Under the pieces are notes generated by a model, which was not told the DNA's origin, did not search any database, and was given only the letters and a program-made list of their open reading frames with translations. Made by a program: the position numbers and the translations under genes. 64,000 bases of DNA from Cellulomonas xiejunii (GTDB lineage Bacteria; Actinomycetota; Actinomycetes; Actinomycetales; Cellulomonadaceae), in NCBI RefSeq assembly GCF_024508315.1, contig NZ_CP101987.1, positions 372,001-436,000 of the forward strand, in the 5' to 3' direction. Of the stretch, positions 33,180 to 40,690 are shown in pieces; within the stretch, counting starts at the first letter, position 1; each line of letters begins with the position of its first letter.

Positions 33180-33533
33180 ATGTTCATCGCGCTCGTCGTC
33201 CTCACCGTCCTGCTCGCCCTCGTCGCCACCAGCTCGGCGGTGATGAAGCTGCGCAGGAACGAGCAGGTCGTCTCGTCCATCGTCGGCACGGTCGGCTTCC
33301 CCGAGCGTCGCCTCCCGGTCCTCGCCGGCCTCGAGATCGCCGGCGCGGTCGGCATCGTCGTCGGCCTGTGGGTCGCGCCCCTGGGCATCGCCGCCGCGGT
33401 GGGCCTCACCCTCTACTTCGTCGGCGCAGTCATCGGCCACCTGCGGGTCCGCGACACCAAGGGCGTCACGTCCCCGCTCGTGCCGCTCGTCCTGTCCATC
33501 GCGGTCCTCGTGCTGCGCGTCGTCACCGCCTGA
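33180..33533 (+). CDS. DoxX family membrane protein
   Basis: A small membrane protein of 117 residues with four hydrophobic segments (MFIALVVLTVLLALVATSSAV; LAGLEIAGAVGIVVGLWVAPLGIAAAVGLTLYFVGAVIGHL; VPLVLSIAVLVLRVV), the DoxX/DoxD-like layout. The short KLRRN motif after helix 1 and the VRDTKG loop are family features. Relatives work near thiosulfate:quinone oxidoreductases or in oxidative stress; the exact role is unclear. AAGGA lies 6 bp before the ATG. Likely repressed by the divergent TetR protein. Confidence 0.88.
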   Translation: MFIALVVLTVLLALVATSSAVMKLRRNEQVVSSIVGTVGFPERRLPVLAGLEIAGAVGIVVGLWVAPLGIAAAVGLTLYFVGAVIGHLRVRDTKGVTSPLVPLVLSIAVLVLRVVTA

Positions 33534-33550
33534 CCCCGGCGGGGGGCGAC

Positions 33551-33571
33551 GACGTGCGTCCGACGCACGTC
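33551..33571. terminator. Hairpin between convergent DoxX and GNAT genes
   Basis: GACGTGCGTC and GACGCACGTC are exact complements around a single C. The hairpin would fold with a 3-5 nt loop and touches the stop codon of the GNAT gene, so it could end transcription from both sides. Confidence 0.6.
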
Positions 33572-34136
33572 ACGAGGGGGAGGTGGCGCGCGCCGCCTCC
33601 CCCTCGAACGTCGTCGGCACCCGGTAGCGGCGCGTGGCCACGTCGTCGCCCGGGACGTGCGCCACGTCCTGCAGCACGCCGCCGCAGCGCTCGATCGTCC
33701 GCGCCGACCCGGTGTTCCCGTCGTCGCAGGTCACCAGCGCCTCGCGGACGCCCACGGAGCGGGCGACCGCCAGCGCCCCGCGCAGCATCGCGGTGGCGTA
33801 CCCGCGCCGACGGTGCGCAGGCAGCACCGCGTAGCCGATGTGGCCGCCGACGACGGTCAGCGCCTCGGTCAGCGCGTGCCGCACCGAGACCCGCCCGACG
33901 AGCACCCCGTCGACGTCCCCGACGAGGAACGTCGCCGGGACCCAGCCGTCCGGCAGGCCGACGCCCACGCGCACCTCATCCAGGCGCCGCAGGTAGGCGT
34001 CCCAGCCCTCGCCGGGGCGCACCCCGAGCAGGAAGTCGCACCCGTCACGTGCCAGCTCGTCGTGCGCGGCCCGGGCGGCGCCCTCGTCCTGGAGCGTGAG
34101 TGCGCGCAGCTGCAGCGTGGCGCGGGGCCGTGTCAT
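33570..34136 (-). CDS. GNAT family N-acetyltransferase
   Basis: Acetyltransferase of 188 residues. The acetyl-CoA loop is GYAVLPAHRRRGYATAMLRGAL (motif A, RRRGYA for Q/RxxGxG/A, about 110-131), and CDDGNTGSARTIERCGGVLQ is the typical RimJ/RimL-like end (N...S...E..G). It transfers an acetyl group to an amine of unknown nature. ATG at 34136 is the likely start. A REP-like inverted repeat lies about 80 bp upstream. Confidence 0.9.
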   Translation of the reverse strand: MTRPRATLQLRALTLQDEGAARAAHDELARDGCDFLLGVRPGEGWDAYLRRLDEVRVGVGLPDGWVPATFLVGDVDGVLVGRVSVRHALTEALTVVGGHIGYAVLPAHRRRGYATAMLRGALAVARSVGVREALVTCDDGNTGSARTIERCGGVLQDVAHVPGDDVATRRYRVPTTFEGEAARATSPS

Positions 34137-34214
34137 CCGCGCACGCTCCCACGGACGGGACCGGCTGTCGTCCGGTATGCCGGGTGGGCTGCGGCGCCCG
34201 CGCTGCGCGAGCGT

Positions 34215-34274
34215 CGCGAGACCGGCCCTGGCTCGCTCATCCCGATCGATGAAGGAGCCAGGCCCGGTCTCGCG
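34215..34274. repeat. REP-like inverted repeat, copy 2
   Basis: CGCGAGACCGGCCCTGGCTC (34215-34234) pairs with GAGCCAGGCCCGGTCTCGCG (34255-34274) with one mismatch across a 20-nt loop. The arms and part of the loop (GATGA next to the right arm) match the element at 20640-20697. It follows the gene at 34336-34686 and may terminate its transcript. Confidence 0.72.
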
Positions 34275-34335
34275 GGAGGGCCGTCCCATGAGGTGGACGG
34301 GCACCGCGATGCGCTTCGGGTCGGCGCGGCGCGAG

Positions 34336-34686
34336 TCAGCGGTACTCCGCGACGACCTCGATGCGCCCGACGATGTGCCGGTTGAGCTCGTCGAGGTCCT
34401 CCGCGGGGATCCAGTACTCCAGGATCGTCTGCCCGCCGGCCTGCTGGACGTCGTACCGGTCGAGGAACGACGTCCGCACCTCGAACCGCGTCACGTACCC
34501 GACGCCGCTGGCCCTCACGTTCCAGTCCCGGGCGATGCGGGTGGCGTAGTCCTCGTTGAGCACCGGGTAGAAGATCGACTGGTCCGGCAGACGCGGCGGC
34601 CACGCACGCCACCCGGCGGCCTCGACCAGGGCGAGCTCCTGCGGCCCCGTGGGGCGCCACAGCGTGGTCGTGTCCGTGTGCGTCAT
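34336..34686 (-). CDS. Small conserved protein of unknown function
   Basis: A protein of 116 residues without signal peptide or membrane segment. It belongs to a widespread uncharacterised family with the pattern LWRPTGPQELALVEAAGWRAWPPRLPDQ...FYPVLNEDYATRIARDWN, sometimes named ADP-ribosylation/crystallin J1 in databases without experimental support. The C-terminal half (FEVRTSFLDRYDVQQAGG...WIPAEDLDELNRHIVGRIEVV) predicts mixed alpha/beta structure. ATG at 34686 gives the expected family N-terminus. The gene is monocistronic. Confidence 0.82.
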   Translation of the reverse strand: MTHTDTTTLWRPTGPQELALVEAAGWRAWPPRLPDQSIFYPVLNEDYATRIARDWNVRASGVGYVTRFEVRTSFLDRYDVQQAGGQTILEYWIPAEDLDELNRHIVGRIEVVAEYR

Positions 34687-34795
34687 GGCGCAGGAGCATG
34701 CCCCTCGCGGACCAGCGCCGGCCACGGGATTCCCTGCGTCCGTGCCGCGGGGTGCATCGGGCCGGTGGACCTACGCCGCGAGACGTGCGGAGCCG

Positions 34796-35488
34796 TCACC
34801 CCTGCAGGTGGGCGACGTCGCCGACGGTCACGACCGCTCGGTTGTGGAAGAAACCGTCCTCCCGCAGCGTGGTGATGCTCCCCGACGGCACGGGGAACGC
34901 GACGTGGCCCGCGGACTCGATGGGCATGCCGATCCAGGCCGCGACGACGAGGGACGCGGTGAACCCGTGGGTCACGACGACGAGCTCGTCGACGTCGAGC
35001 GTCAGCGCGTCCGTCATCGCCGCGTAGGCGCGGACGGCGACGTCGAGGCGGGTCTCCGTCGCCGGCAGGCCGTCGTGGTGGCGCAGCCGGTCGCCGACCG
35101 CGGGCGGCGGCACGAAGCGGGCGTCGAGCCAGGACTGCGGTCGGCCGCCGGCCTCGCCGTACGACTTCTCACGCAACCGCGCGTCGGGGACCGCGCGGAG
35201 GCCCAGCGCGTCGCCGACGACGGTGGCCGTCCGGTGCGCGCGTCGCAGGTCCGACGTCACGACGGCGGCCGACGACGACGCGGCGATGCGGGCACGCAGC
35301 GCCCGGGCGACGGCCGCCGCGTGCTCCTCCCCGCGCGGGGTGAGCTCCGAGTCGAACTGCCCGCCGACCAGCCCGTCGACGTGGTGGGTCGCCTCGGGGT
35401 GCGTCACGACGTGGACGGTGCGTTCACGAGCCGGCACCCGGCCGGGGACGGGTGGTGGCGGGAGGGTCTGCGGAGGGCTGGTGGCCAT
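34796..35488 (-). CDS. Histidine phosphatase family protein with altered RHG motif
   Basis: Protein of 230 residues with a phosphoglycerate-mutase-like fold: TVHVVTHPEATHHVDGLVGGQFDSELTPRGEEHA (about 25-57), LRRAHRTATVVGDALGL, EKSYGEAGG and VVVTHGFTASL with the second catalytic His. The usual Arg-His-Gly at the phosphorylated His is Thr-His-Pro here; the His and the later THG are kept. This departure from RHG may change or weaken activity. ATG 35488 (MATSPP) is preferred to the GTG 18 bp upstream. The first 20 residues are Pro-rich. No partner gene is obvious. Confidence 0.85.
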   Translation of the reverse strand: MATSPPQTLPPPPVPGRVPARERTVHVVTHPEATHHVDGLVGGQFDSELTPRGEEHAAAVARALRARIAASSSAAVVTSDLRRAHRTATVVGDALGLRAVPDARLREKSYGEAGGRPQSWLDARFVPPPAVGDRLRHHDGLPATETRLDVAVRAYAAMTDALTLDVDELVVVTHGFTASLVVAAWIGMPIESAGHVAFPVPSGSITTLREDGFFHNRAVVTVGDVAHLQG

Positions 35489-35592
35489 GGGGACAATCTG
35501 CCCCACGGCGGCCCTGGACCGGTGCGGCGTGCGGTCGTAGCGTCAGGCGGGCGACCACGAGCGCCGCAGCGGGACCACAGGGGGCCACGACC

Positions 35593-36276
35593 ATGGACAT
35601 GCTGGCGGACGACGAGATCACGCAGGCCGGGCTGACCGACTGGCGCAAGCTGGCCCAGGGCCTGCACGCCCGCTACCTCGTCGACGACTTCGGCACCGCC
35701 GCACGGTTCGTCGCCGCGCTCGGCGAGCCGGGCGACGCGCTCGGGCACCACCCGAGCGTCTCGATCGGCAAGGGGTACGTGGACCTCAAGCTGGTCAGCC
35801 CCGACGCGGTCTACCGGGACGGGGCCACCGAGCACGTCGTGGAGTGGGTGACGCAGAAGGACGTCGACCTCGCGCGGCGGATCACGCAGATCGCTGCCGA
35901 GCACGGGCTCACCGCCGACCCGGCCTCGGTCAGCGTCGTCGAGCTCGGCCTCGACACGGCCCGCTCCGCGACCATCGCCCCGGTGTGGGCCGCCCTGCTG
36001 ATGGGGGACCCCGACTCCCAGGGCCGCGGGTCGCCCAGCGACGAGATCCGGGACGCGACCGGCCGGGTGCCGAACCTGTGGTTCGGGGACGCGGACGAGC
36101 AGGACGGCCCGCGTCAGCGGTTCCACGTCGAGGTGTACGTGGCGCCGGAGGCCGCCGAGCAGCGGATCGCCGCCGCCGTGGCCGCCGGTGGGACCGTCGT
36201 GGACGACAGCGGCGCGCCGGGGCTCACCGTGATCGCCGACCAGGACGGCAACACGGGCGTGGTCTGCGTCGCCTAG
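35593..36276 (+). CDS. Pterin-4a-carbinolamine dehydratase fused to a VOC-like domain
   Basis: A two-domain protein of 227 residues. Residues 1-95 resemble pterin-4a-carbinolamine dehydratase (W-R-K-L; FGTAARFVAALGEPGDALGHHPSVSIGKGYVDLKLVS), including the paired His; residues 110-227 are a glyoxalase/VOC-like fold (VELGLDTARSATIAPVWAALL, PNLWFGDADEQDGPRQRFHVEVYV). The same fusion occurs in other actinobacteria, where it is annotated as 4a-hydroxytetrahydrobiopterin dehydratase. Its reaction in organisms without phenylalanine hydroxylase is unclear. ATG at 35593; it overlaps the convergent kinase-like gene by 4 bp. Confidence 0.85.
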   Translation: MDMLADDEITQAGLTDWRKLAQGLHARYLVDDFGTAARFVAALGEPGDALGHHPSVSIGKGYVDLKLVSPDAVYRDGATEHVVEWVTQKDVDLARRITQIAAEHGLTADPASVSVVELGLDTARSATIAPVWAALLMGDPDSQGRGSPSDEIRDATGRVPNLWFGDADEQDGPRQRFHVEVYVAPEAAEQRIAAAVAAGGTVVDDSGAPGLTVIADQDGNTGVVCVA

Positions 36277-36785
36277 GACGCGTCCGACCGCGGGACGACG
36301 CCGCACCGGCGGAGGACCTCGTCGACGACCTGGTCGAGCGGTGCCGTGGCGTCGATCGCGACCCCGGCCGGGACGGTCTCCTTCGTGCGGTGCCACCGCG
36401 TGACGAGGGCACGGTCGGTCGGCCTCCCGTCACGCCAGTGCTCGTCCGGCCGCGCGTCGAGGCGCCGGTGCAGGGTGGCGAGGTCGACCTCGAGGACGAG
36501 CACCGTGTCGAAGGCGTCGACGAACGCGGGGAAGTTCCGCGAGCCGCCGCAGAAGAAGGTCACCTCCTCGCGCTGGTCGGCCACGAGGGCGCGGACCTTC
36601 GCGACGTCCCAGACATGGTCGTCCCGGCCGCTGACCGCCAGCGGCGCGCCGGTCTCCGGGTCGCCGGGGTAGGCCAGCTCCCGGTCGCCGTCGACCGCCT
36701 GGAAGCCGCGTCGCGTCAGCTCACGGCACACGGATGACTTCCCGGTGCCGGAGAGGCCCTCGACGAGATGGTTGGCCCTGCCCAC
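36273..36785 (-). CDS. P-loop kinase-like protein
   Basis: A nucleotide-binding protein of 170 residues with an N-terminal P-loop (VEGLSGTGKSSVCRELTRRG, about 8-27). The acidic VLVLEVDLATLHRRLDAR is followed by an Arg-rich lid region (HWRDGRPTDRALVTRWHRTK). This layout resembles shikimate/adenylate-like kinases and broad AAA_18-type ATPases. The acceptor substrate cannot be told. The GTG start (36785) is used because the family begins a few residues before the P-loop. It ends inside the last codon of the convergent gene. Confidence 0.85.
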   Translation of the reverse strand: MGRANHLVEGLSGTGKSSVCRELTRRGFQAVDGDRELAYPGDPETGAPLAVSGRDDHVWDVAKVRALVADQREEVTFFCGGSRNFPAFVDAFDTVLVLEVDLATLHRRLDARPDEHWRDGRPTDRALVTRWHRTKETVPAGVAIDATAPLDQVVDEVLRRCGVVPRSDAS

Positions 36786-36942
36786 GCGACCGACGGTAGC
36801 CCTGACGCCCGGGCGTCACCGGGACCGGGGCGTGAGGTGTCCTCGCATCATCGCGCGCCTCCAGGCGGTGCGGCCGGCGGGTGATCCGGCTGGCGTCGAG
36901 GCCGATCGGTATCCAGCAGGTGCCTGCGCGGTCCTTCCCAGC

Positions 36943-37869
36943 ATGCCCCGGGAGGCCCGCACGCCCGCCGACGACCGTCTCGTCCTCGACCGCCCCGACG
37001 ACGTCGCCCACGCGGCGAGGCTCCTCGCCGACGGCGTCCCCGTCGCGCACGGGTTCGGGAACATCTACGCGCTGACGGCCCGCGCCGACGCGGTCGAGCG
37101 GGTCAACGCGCTCAAGGGGCGGCCCCGCGACCAGACGGGCAGCCTGACGGCACCATCGGGGCAGGTGCTGGGCGCGTTCGACCTGTCGGCGCTGCCGGCC
37201 TGCGTGTCACCGAGTCTGCTGGCCGACGTCGTCGACGTCTTCTGCGCCCTCGGCCCGTTCGGGTTCCGTGGACCCGCGGCCGCGCACGTGCCGTCGGGCC
37301 TGACCGCGCTGGACGGCTCGGTGACGACCGCCCAGGTGATCGTCCCGGGCGACGCGTGCCCGTCGCAGCGGTTCCTCGCGGCGGCGTCGGACACCGCCGG
37401 TCTGCTCGCCATCTCGTCGGCGAACCGCTCCCGGCACGTGACGGGCGAGGGCGACGCACCGGTGCACTGGCGCGCCGACGCCCTGCGGGCCGAGCTCGCC
37501 GGTGGCGTGCTCGTGCTGCTGGAGCACCGGGACGAGGCGGTGGCCCGTGCCCGGTTCCCGCGTCACACGACCGTCTCGACGACGATCCTGGCCTTCCACC
37601 GGGCGGAGCGGGCCCACGGCCGCGTCCACCTGCGGCTCGAGCGGCACGGGTCGCTGGCCGCCGAGGAGGTCGCGCGGGCGCTGGCGGCGCTGGACGTCGG
37701 TCTCACGGCCGGGCCGCGTGCGGCCGTCCGGCTCGCTCCGCGCGCGTACGACCCCGGTTCGCAGCCGCCTGCTGATCGACGTCCGGCCCGGGCGACCACC
37801 ATGGCGGGGTCGATCAGGGTGCCGGGGTCGCCAGGTGCTCCACGAGGAACGCGACGCTGCGGGCGATGA
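36943..37869 (+). CDS. Sua5/YciO/YrdC-domain protein
   Basis: Protein of 308 residues; the YrdC domain covers about 15-215: VPVAHGFGNIYALTARADAVERVNALKGRPRDQTGSL (KGRP nucleotide-binding Lys/Arg), FGFRGPAAAHVP, and AISSANRSRHVTGE, the TSAN-like motif. YrdC proteins make threonylcarbamoyl-AMP for tRNA t6A, but this copy departs from the canonical TsaC N-terminus (PTDTVYG is GFGNIYA), so it may be a paralog with another role. The C-terminal 90 residues are Arg/Ala-rich. The 3' end overlaps the convergent GrpB-hydrolase gene by 56 bp. Confidence 0.82.
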   Translation: MPREARTPADDRLVLDRPDDVAHAARLLADGVPVAHGFGNIYALTARADAVERVNALKGRPRDQTGSLTAPSGQVLGAFDLSALPACVSPSLLADVVDVFCALGPFGFRGPAAAHVPSGLTALDGSVTTAQVIVPGDACPSQRFLAAASDTAGLLAISSANRSRHVTGEGDAPVHWRADALRAELAGGVLVLLEHRDEAVARARFPRHTTVSTTILAFHRAERAHGRVHLRLERHGSLAAEEVARALAALDVGLTAGPRAAVRLAPRAYDPGSQPPADRRPARATTMAGSIRVPGSPGAPRGTRRCGR

Positions 37870-39109
37870 CGTCCTCGGCCTGGTCGTAGGTCCACGCGCT
37901 GTGCGGGTACCCGTCGAAGACGTCGACGCGGTCGTCGGGCCCCACCTCCGCCAGCAGCGCCTCGCGGTTCTGGGTCGAGACGTACGCGTCGGCGGTGCCG
38001 AAGACGAGGTGGCACGGGGCCGTCACGGTCCGGAACCGGTCGGGGACACCCGCGTCGTGCGCCTCCTGCCAGAACGCGTTGCCGACCCGCTGGCCGCCCT
38101 CCTCGACGAATCCCTGCGGCCCGGGGGAGAACTCGTCGACGCTCGCGTCCGGCACCCACGCGACCACCGCGTCCACGGGGACCTGTGCCGCGGCGCAGAG
38201 GACGGCCGAGCCGCCCATGCTCTGACCGAACAGCGCCACCCGACGGCCCAGGTCGCGCTGCTCCCGTGCGAGCGCGGCGATCGTGTCCACCCAGACGGTG
38301 AAGCGGGACTCGAGGAAGTCTCCTGCGGAGTCGCCCGACCCGTACTGGTCGAAGCGGATCGAGGAGATGCCGCGCTGCGCGAGGCGGCGCGCGGCGCGCA
38401 CGAAGGTCCGGTTCGGTCCCGACTTCTCGCCACGGAACCCGTGGCAGAACAGCACGACGGCGTCGCCGCCCGCCTCGTGCCGTACGGCGGCGAGGGACCG
38501 GCCCAGGACCTGCAGGTTCACGGAGGTCTCCACGGGCACCGGCCCGGCGAGCGATCCGACACCGGCACCGGACGTCGAGTTCACCGCGGCGACCGCGTCC
38601 AGGTCGTCGGTCGTCATGCCCGCCGCGCTCAGCACCGTGCGCAGGACGGCCGTCTTGCCCGCGACGTACTCGTCCATCGACGTCAGCTCACGCCCGGCCA
38701 GCGCACGCTTCACAGCGGCGTACTGCGCCCGCAGGGCCGGGTCCGCGCGCAGCACGTGGCGCACGGCCAGGTGGTTGCGGAGCGCCAGGCAGCCGTCGAC
38801 GCAGACGTACACGTGGCGTGGGGTGCCGCCCGCCGGTGCCGTGACGGCGTGCCGGCCGGGGATGCCCTGCTCACCCGTGTACGTGTAACCCGCTGCGCCC
38901 AGGGCGGCGATCGCCGGTGCCAGCTGCGCCGCGTCGACCACCACGTCGACGTCGATGACGGGCTTCGCCGGCAGGCCCGGGACGGCGGTGCTGCCGACGT
39001 GCTCGATCGACCGCACGTCGACGGACGCGAGGGCCGCGTCGAGCTCGGCCTCGACGCGTCGGAAGGCAGCCGGCCAATCGTCGTCGTACGGCACCACGGT
39101 CACACGCAC
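37814..39109 (-). CDS. GrpB-like nucleotidyltransferase fused to an alpha/beta hydrolase
   Basis: A two-domain protein of 431 residues. Residues 1-170 are a GrpB/UPF0157 domain (VTVVPYDDDWPAAFRRVEAEL, IEHVGSTAVPGLPAKPVIDVDVVV), a nucleotidyltransferase fold with GS and DxD. Residues 180-431 are a serine hydrolase: VVLFCHGFRGEKSG, FDQYGSGDSAGDF, nucleophile GQSMGGSA, an Asp region HLVFGTADAY and His in YPHSAW. No stop or frameshift separates them. A longer frame upstream to 39325 is Arg/Pro-rich and not used; GTG 39109 restores the GrpB start. Substrates are unknown. The fusion is unusual. Confidence 0.87.
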   Translation of the reverse strand: MRVTVVPYDDDWPAAFRRVEAELDAALASVDVRSIEHVGSTAVPGLPAKPVIDVDVVVDAAQLAPAIAALGAAGYTYTGEQGIPGRHAVTAPAGGTPRHVYVCVDGCLALRNHLAVRHVLRADPALRAQYAAVKRALAGRELTSMDEYVAGKTAVLRTVLSAAGMTTDDLDAVAAVNSTSGAGVGSLAGPVPVETSVNLQVLGRSLAAVRHEAGGDAVVLFCHGFRGEKSGPNRTFVRAARRLAQRGISSIRFDQYGSGDSAGDFLESRFTVWVDTIAALAREQRDLGRRVALFGQSMGGSAVLCAAAQVPVDAVVAWVPDASVDEFSPGPQGFVEEGGQRVGNAFWQEAHDAGVPDRFRTVTAPCHLVFGTADAYVSTQNREALLAEVGPDDRVDVFDGYPHSAWTYDQAEDVIARSVAFLVEHLATPAP

Positions 39110-39159
39110 GGCCCGATGCTCCCACGGCGGGCCGACGGCGCGGCTCGGGGCCTCCGCGG

Positions 39160-39918
39160 TCAGCCGGGCAACGGCGTGCGGACGTCCACGGGCGGGCCGA
39201 AGTCCGTGCGGACCCCGCGCGAGAACAGGACCGAGGCCGGTGGTCGGAGCGCCGTCCCCGGGAGCCCGCAGGCGGCGACGAGGCGGTCGTCGACGGTCAG
39301 CAGCTCGGCGGTCTGCAGCGGCCACGTCGCATGGCGGTTGGGCACGTACAGCGTGCGGCCGAACGCGCGCGTGTGCAGCCCCCAGCGCGCGGTGAGGAAC
39401 TCGGCGACGGCGTCACCGGGCGCGAGCGCCGCCCCCGGCCGCACCGCGACGTGCGTCGTCGCGTCCCGCGGCCCGGGCCAGCGGCGTCGCGACGTGTACG
39501 TCAGGACGCCGTCGGCCTCGCTCACCCGCATCCGCGCCCACGTGTAGGGCAGTGCGAACACGGCCCGCGTGCCGAGGACGAACGCCAACCGGGACGCCTC
39601 GAGCGTCAGGAAGACGACGCCGCGGCGTCCCTGCTCATCGACCGAGTAGAGCCGGACGTTCGTCTCGGGGAACGTGCCGAGCCACGGGACGCCGGGCCCG
39701 AACCCGGCGCCCACGCCGACCATGCGGAACGGCACGAGCCCGACCCAGCTCGACCCGTCGTGGACGTCCGGTCGCGTGCCGGCCGGCAGGAGGGGCGCGA
39801 CGACGTCGGGCGCGACCCGCCAGTGCACGAAGGTGAGGTCCCGCCACGACTGCCGCGTGATCGCGCGACCCGTCAGGTCGGGGGCGGTCGTTGTCACGGG
39901 CTGGGGCTCGCGCGGCAT
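39160..39918 (-). CDS. DUF2071 (YqjF-like) family protein
   Basis: Protein of 252 residues in the YqjF/DUF2071 family. Markers: QSWRDLTFVHWRVAPDVVAPLLPAGTRPDVHDGSSWVGLVPFRM (about 20-63), FPETNVRLYSVDEQGRRGVVFLTLEA, and the C-terminal RHATWPLQTAELLTV. Function is unproven; the fold is acetoacetate-decarboxylase-like. ATG 39918 is used. It lies 50 bp upstream of the GrpB-hydrolase gene on the same strand and may be co-transcribed. Confidence 0.88.
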   Translation of the reverse strand: MPREPQPVTTTAPDLTGRAITRQSWRDLTFVHWRVAPDVVAPLLPAGTRPDVHDGSSWVGLVPFRMVGVGAGFGPGVPWLGTFPETNVRLYSVDEQGRRGVVFLTLEASRLAFVLGTRAVFALPYTWARMRVSEADGVLTYTSRRRWPGPRDATTHVAVRPGAALAPGDAVAEFLTARWGLHTRAFGRTLYVPNRHATWPLQTAELLTVDDRLVAACGLPGTALRPPASVLFSRGVRTDFGPPVDVRTPLPG

Positions 39919-39973
39919 GGCGACACTATGCACCGGTCCGCGACCGGCACGGCACCCGCAAGGAGGGGCGCGC

Positions 39974-40420
39974 CTACCCGTCCCGTGGCCGCCGTCCCGG
40001 GCGCCCGCCGCGTGCCCGCTCGCCACGGCGGCCGGTCGGGGGCTCGTCGTCGCGGCGGGCGCGCAGGAGGACGAAGGGCAGGAGGAACGTGCCCAGCGCG
40101 GTCACGAGCCACACGACGAGGGTCGCGAGGACCCACGCCGTGACCCCCCGGATCCGCAGGCCGTCGGTGACGAGGGTCGCGACGACGAGGGCGACGAACG
40201 TCGAGAGCAGCCCGACGCCGCCGAGGAACGCCTTCGCGTACCGATCGGTCATCTTCATGACGACGGGGGACAGCACCGACTGCGCGAGGGCGAAGACGAC
40301 CACGGTCACGACGAACCCCGACGTCGAGACCTCGACCCCGTCGACCAGGCCGGCCGCCGCCAGCAGGCCCAGGGCGGCGGCAGCGAGGAAGACGAGAGCG
40401 CGCAGCAGCAGGTCGGTCAT
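39974..40420 (-). CDS. Four-helix membrane protein, holin-superfamily-IV-like
   Basis: A membrane protein of 148 residues with four hydrophobic segments (LLLRALVFLAAAALGLLAAAGLV; FVVTVVVFALAQSVLSPVV; LLSTFVALVVATLVTDGL; VLATLVVWLVTALGTFLLPFVLL) and a very basic, Arg/Gly-rich C-terminal tail of about 25 residues. This matches the mycobacterial four-TMS phage-holin superfamily IV and related unknown membrane proteins; a lytic role here is unlikely. ATG 40420 is used. It precedes the DUF2071 gene by 56 bp on the same strand. Confidence 0.82.
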   Translation of the reverse strand: MTDLLLRALVFLAAAALGLLAAAGLVDGVEVSTSGFVVTVVVFALAQSVLSPVVMKMTDRYAKAFLGGVGLLSTFVALVVATLVTDGLRIRGVTAWVLATLVVWLVTALGTFLLPFVLLRARRDDEPPTGRRGERARGGRPGRRPRDG

Positions 40421-40690
40421 CCCCGCTCCCCGTCCCCGGACGTGTCCACGGCCTGCCCCCTCGTCGACGTGCGGTGCACCGGTGGTACCACTGACGTCAC
40501 GATGGCCCGGCGTGCGCGCCACGTCCTCACCCTGAGGGGGTGAGCCGCCCGGGAGACCTCGGCGACGGGCTGTCAGGGCGCGCGCGGCGAGCACCGTCCC
40601 TACGCTGCGAAGGGGGACGACGGTCGCGCATCGCGGGCCCGCGTCGGTGGGGGACGCTCAGGGGCAGACGCGCCCAGGACGGAGCACGTC

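Noticed and set aside
39110-39325. N-terminal extension of the GrpB-hydrolase frame
   Set aside because: Arg/Pro-rich, overlaps the DUF2071 gene, and the GrpB domain starts at GTG 39109.
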